Source of the DNA: an uncultured Barnesiella sp.
Lineage (GTDB): Bacteria; Bacteroidota; Bacteroidia; Bacteroidales; Barnesiellaceae_A
NCBI GenBank assembly: GCA_904502265.1
Contig: CAJGDT010000059.1
Location: 1 to 9,029 of the forward strand
DNA: 9,029 nucleotides
Direction of reading: 5' to 3'
Each line of letters opens with the position of its first letter. Position 1 is the first letter of the stretch. Below the pieces are notes generated by a model that searched no databases, was not told the DNA's origin, and saw nothing but the letters and a program-made list of their open reading frames with translations. Of this stretch, positions 6,321 to 9,029 are shown in pieces. A program made the translations under genes and the position numbers.

Positions 6321-7298
6321 ATGATGCAACAAGAAAATATAGACATAGTAATAACTTGGGTAGATGGCGATGACCCTGCTCATAAGAATAAAAAGAACTT
6401 GCATCTTACCGGCAAGAATGAAACAAGCCACGACGATATAGCCGGCGCTACTCGTTATCGCTCTACCGGCGAGATATTTTATTGCGTGGCATCGATATTG
6501 CGATATGCCCCTTGGGTACATAAGATATATATTGTAACCGACAATCAAGATCCTCACGTTGACGAGTTTGTGGCACGTAACTTCCCCGAAAACAAAACAC
6601 CCATTGAGATTGTCGACCATACGGTTATCTTCAGGGGATATGAGCAATATCTACCCACATTCAACTCGCTGTCTATAGGACAAATGCTGTGGCGAATACC
6701 CGGATTGTCGGAGAATTTTCTCTATTTCAATGACGATATTTTTCTTGTTTCGGAAAATAAACAAACCGATTGGTTCCACGACAAACAAACCGTACTGTAT
6801 GCCGATAAGTTCAATGTACAATGGGCGGCTTTCTTACGTTGGGCCAAACACCTGCTCCAAAATCATAAGACCTTTGGCCATAAAGACCCTATGCTCAATG
6901 CTGCCAATATGATGAAGTCGGACTTTTTCTTCTTGCATCCTCACGGTCCTGTGCCAATGAACCGATTGTGGTATGAAAAATTCTATACCGAACACCCCGA
7001 TTGGTTGCACTCAAATATCAAGCACCGATTTCGCGAGCCGTCACAATTCAGTTCGCTGGTATGCTACTACTTAGATGCATATCGCAGTGGCCTCTTGGAC
7101 GTACGTTCTTCAAAGGGTGTATGCAGTTTCTTGAAGCCTAATGCAGGCAAAAAAGGGTACATGGCTCGCAAAATTGCCGAAATGCAGTCCAACAATAAAC
7201 TAATATTTGGTTGTATAAATTCACTGAGCGAAACCACTGAAGAAGAACAAACTCTGTTCCACCAATGGATATGCAAACTCTTGGATATCAAAGTTTAG
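6321..7298 (+). CDS. Stealth-family sugar-phosphate transferase
   Basis: The 325-residue product belongs to the Stealth family, which transfers hexose-1-phosphate (or GlcNAc-1-phosphate) from a nucleotide sugar to a glycan to make phosphodiester-linked polysaccharides; the animal relative is the GlcNAc-1-phosphotransferase of lysosomal enzymes. The conserved regions appear in order: CR1, DIVITWVDGDDP (8-19); CR2, from RSTGEIFYCVASILRYAPW through KIYIVTDNQDP to FLYFNDDIFLV, with Asn137-Asp138-Asp139; CR3, from FGHKDPMLNAANM (185 onward) through HPHGPVPMNRLWY and KHRFREPSQFSS; and a CR4-like end, CINSLSETTEEEQTLFHQW (298 onward). No membrane segment is seen. The start is the ATG pair at 6321/6324, 5 bases after the preceding stop; a longer TTG-initiated frame back to 6183 overlaps the glycosyltransferase and adds nothing conserved. 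In other bacteria such genes sit in capsule loci; here it stands apart from one. Confidence 0.9.
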   Translation: MMQQENIDIVITWVDGDDPAHKNKKNLHLTGKNETSHDDIAGATRYRSTGEIFYCVASILRYAPWVHKIYIVTDNQDPHVDEFVARNFPENKTPIEIVDHTVIFRGYEQYLPTFNSLSIGQMLWRIPGLSENFLYFNDDIFLVSENKQTDWFHDKQTVLYADKFNVQWAAFLRWAKHLLQNHKTFGHKDPMLNAANMMKSDFFFLHPHGPVPMNRLWYEKFYTEHPDWLHSNIKHRFREPSQFSSLVCYYLDAYRSGLLDVRSSKGVCSFLKPNAGKKGYMARKIAEMQSNNKLIFGCINSLSETTEEEQTLFHQWICKLLDIKV

Positions 7299-7346
7299 CT
7301 AAACTATAATATTACAACTACACATACGCCTTTTCCGCTATCGCTA

Positions 7347-8900
7347 ATGAATATGATAGATATTTATACTCGGCTACAAGACAATATATCGAAATATTGG
7401 GGCATGATTATAATCATGCTCATGATGTGTATTGAGCCAAGTTTAGCCGATAGTATACACACCGAGTCACTTTATAGCATTACACGATGGGACGAAGAGG
7501 TACTCAGCGATATTATTGTTAAAGACAATAACAATGACGGAGCTACATGGGAACTATTTGAAATAGCTCCCGATTCATGGAGTATGCGCTATCGTTATAG
7601 TAAAACACATCAAGCCGACGACTACATATACCTGCATCCTATAGCATTGCAAGCCGGCACAAACTATGAAGCACAACTCTATATGCATGCCGGCAGCGAG
7701 AAGTATGCCGAAGTATTTTCTGTAGGCCTCGCCTCGTCCGATGCATCGCAAGCTATTCCGTTGATATCATCACAACAGGTCGATAGCAAGGAAAGTACTC
7801 CTTATAAGACACAGTTTACCGTCGCTACCGATAGTGTATATCGCCTCTATGTGCATTGTACAAGTCAGGCCAATCATTATATGATGTATCTCGACAGCAT
7901 CTTTATTACCGAATGTAGTGCAGGCAATGTGCCGGCCGAGGTTGACAACTTAACACTCACATGCAACGAACGATCGCCCGATATTGTAACAATCGAGTGC
8001 ACAATGCCCACTCTCAGTATAAACGGCACGCCTCTTGAACAACTCGACAAGTTGCAGATATACCGAAACGATGAGCTTGTATATACCAACACACACACCC
8101 TGCCAGGCAATATAGTACAGTACAACGACACCGTAAACATCCTCGACAATTACACCTATAGCGTTGTAGTTGTAAATGAAACAGGAGCAAGTAATGCATC
8201 GATAAAAAGCATAATAGCGGGTATTGCACCATTTCCCTACAGACATAGCTTTACCGATGGAATAGGGTTCTTTAATATAACCGACAATAATGACGATGGT
8301 GTTACATGGCACTACTACGATGAGCGTTTCGGGGGATGTATGCGTTACGCATCAAGCTCTGTCAATGATGCCGACGACTGGCTCTTTACACCTCCTGTCT
8401 ATCTCGATGGTTCTATGCGTTATCAAGTTGAGTATAGTTGCTGCGTGGGACTGAGTAGCTATCCCGAATCTATGAGTGTGCTACTTGGCTTTGTACCGCA
8501 ACCCGAGGAGATGTCGGTAGTTATAAAGAAGCACAGCGACTTTACTTTCATCAACGATACCGTGATTGTAATGCCATTTGAAGTACAAGTGCCGGGGGTA
8601 TATTATATGGCCTTCAGAGCTTGTAGCCAAGCTGATAGCTATGCCATTTTGCTTCGCAGTATAGAGATTGATGAGTACGACCCCAACTCGGTATCATTAC
8701 CCACCGTTCGCAGCTTGGTACGTGGCGGAATGGGTTGTATCGAGGTAACTGCACAAGAACCTACCACAGTGCGCATCTACAATCTGTTGGGTGAAGAAGT
8801 GGGCAACTTTATAGCACACACCGGTACACGGCATGAAATAGAGTCCGGCATATATATAGTTCATGCCGGCAAGACGATACAGAAAATTATTGTATTGTAA
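7347..8900 (+). CDS. T9SS-exported protein with two jelly-roll domains and Fn3-like linker
   Basis: 517 residues. An N-terminal hydrophobic stretch (about 18-29) followed by EPSLA-DS suggests a Sec signal peptide cut near residue 34; the n-region is unusually long and the true start could be one of the later Met codons. Residues about 45-190 and 294-445 are related beta-sandwich domains of the choice-of-anchor J/cleaved-adhesin kind: both carry N-N-x-D-G-x-T-W (61-68 and 314-321), then MRY, then a DD-aromatic motif (QADDYIYLHP, DADDWLFTPP). Between them, residues about 195-290 look like a fibronectin type III domain (KLQIYRNDELVYT, YTYSVVVVNETG). Residues about 450-517 are a T9SS type A sorting domain: VRIYNLLGEEVG (475 onward) and GIYIVHAGKTIQKIIVL at the very end. 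Known proteins of this design are secreted or surface-anchored adhesins or accessory modules of proteases; no catalytic domain is visible here. It lies 48 bases after the Stealth gene without a terminator, so joint transcription is possible. Confidence 0.85.
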   Translation: MNMIDIYTRLQDNISKYWGMIIIMLMMCIEPSLADSIHTESLYSITRWDEEVLSDIIVKDNNNDGATWELFEIAPDSWSMRYRYSKTHQADDYIYLHPIALQAGTNYEAQLYMHAGSEKYAEVFSVGLASSDASQAIPLISSQQVDSKESTPYKTQFTVATDSVYRLYVHCTSQANHYMMYLDSIFITECSAGNVPAEVDNLTLTCNERSPDIVTIECTMPTLSINGTPLEQLDKLQIYRNDELVYTNTHTLPGNIVQYNDTVNILDNYTYSVVVVNETGASNASIKSIIAGIAPFPYRHSFTDGIGFFNITDNNDDGVTWHYYDERFGGCMRYASSSVNDADDWLFTPPVYLDGSMRYQVEYSCCVGLSSYPESMSVLLGFVPQPEEMSVVIKKHSDFTFINDTVIVMPFEVQVPGVYYMAFRACSQADSYAILLRSIEIDEYDPNSVSLPTVRSLVRGGMGCIEVTAQEPTTVRIYNLLGEEVGNFIAHTGTRHEIESGIYIVHAGKTIQKIIVL

Positions 8901-8912
8901 TCCCCGTGATTT

Positions 8913-9029
8913 TTACTTTTTCGCACGCAATTGCTCTACGATGCAGCGTGCAGCACGTTGAGGTGCACCGGGTTTACCCAATCGGCGTTCTACCTCGCCA
9001 TAACCCTCCATAACACGCTTATGCACCTC
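8913..9029 (-). CDS. lpxB: C-terminal end of a probable lipid-A-disaccharide synthase (partial)
   Basis: Reading the minus strand, a frame is open from the window edge to a TAA at 8915-8913 and gives 38 residues: a helix containing MEGYGEVERRLG, then KPGAPQRAARCIVEQLRAKK. The pattern Leu-Gly-x-Pro-Gly-Ala-x-x-x-Ala-Ala followed by a short amphipathic helix and a basic end is typical of the LpxB C-terminus. LpxB joins UDP-diacylglucosamine and lipid X to form the lipid A disaccharide at the inner membrane. Only the tail is visible, so another GT-B glycosyltransferase cannot be excluded. The gene converges on the T9SS gene across 12 bases. Confidence 0.6.
   Translation of the reverse strand, partial: EVHKRVMEGYGEVERRLGKPGAPQRAARCIVEQLRAKK

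Noticed and set aside
7425..7430. Cys28 after LMM in the T9SS protein as a lipobox
   Set aside because: The -1 residue is Met rather than Gly, Ala or Ser, and a C-terminal T9SS sorting domain fits cleavage by signal peptidase I better.
1..9029. CRISPR array, tRNA or rRNA genes, insertion sequences, attachment sites
   Set aside because: I found no regularly spaced repeats, no cloverleaf or rRNA sequence, and no transposase or terminal inverted repeats in the window.

Overview
The window looks like chromosomal DNA from a member of the Bacteroidales (phylum Bacteroidota); I cannot name the genus. Four things point there. The promoter boxes have the Bacteroidota form TAnnTTTG, with TTG about 19 bases upstream in one case. 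Start codons are preceded by A-rich sequence rather than a Shine-Dalgarno site. One protein ends in a type IX secretion (T9SS) type A sorting domain. The first protein carries a head domain that resembles the Bacteroides-type DUF6562 family.

Layout. (1) Bases 2-2476, + strand: the 3' part of a large surface protein, with a DUF6562-like N-terminal portion followed by GLUG-like and right-handed beta-helix repeats. The gene begins before the window. (2) Bases 2477-3055: a 579-base gene-free stretch. It holds a strong hairpin after the surface gene, a 16-base perfect palindrome, a complete promoter that drives no ORF but is followed within about 100 bases by two hairpin plus T-tract terminators (a candidate small RNA or orphan leader), and then the promoter of the next gene. 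(3) Bases 3056-5299: pnp, polynucleotide phosphorylase, complete, with an Arg/Glu/Asn-rich tail, followed by two tandem hairpins. (4) Bases 5482-7298: a two-gene unit on the + strand, a GT2-like glycosyltransferase and a Stealth-family sugar-phosphate transferase, only 5 bases apart. (5) Bases 7347-8900: a secreted protein with two jelly-roll (choice-of-anchor/cleaved-adhesin type) domains around an Fn3-like segment and a T9SS sorting tail, 48 bases after the Stealth gene with no terminator between. (6) Bases 8913-9029, - strand: the last 38 codons of a gene that fits lpxB (lipid-A-disaccharide synthase), converging on the T9SS gene with a 12-base gap.

How the parts may work together. pnp and lpxB are housekeeping genes. 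The three genes between them (glycosyltransferase, Stealth, T9SS cargo) look like a small accessory module for the cell surface. The first two have the enzymology to build a phosphodiester-linked glycan, and the third is exported to the surface by a system that anchors cargo to a glycolipid. A functional link between them is inference from position only. The least explained element is the promoter-hairpin-hairpin unit at 2666-2800.
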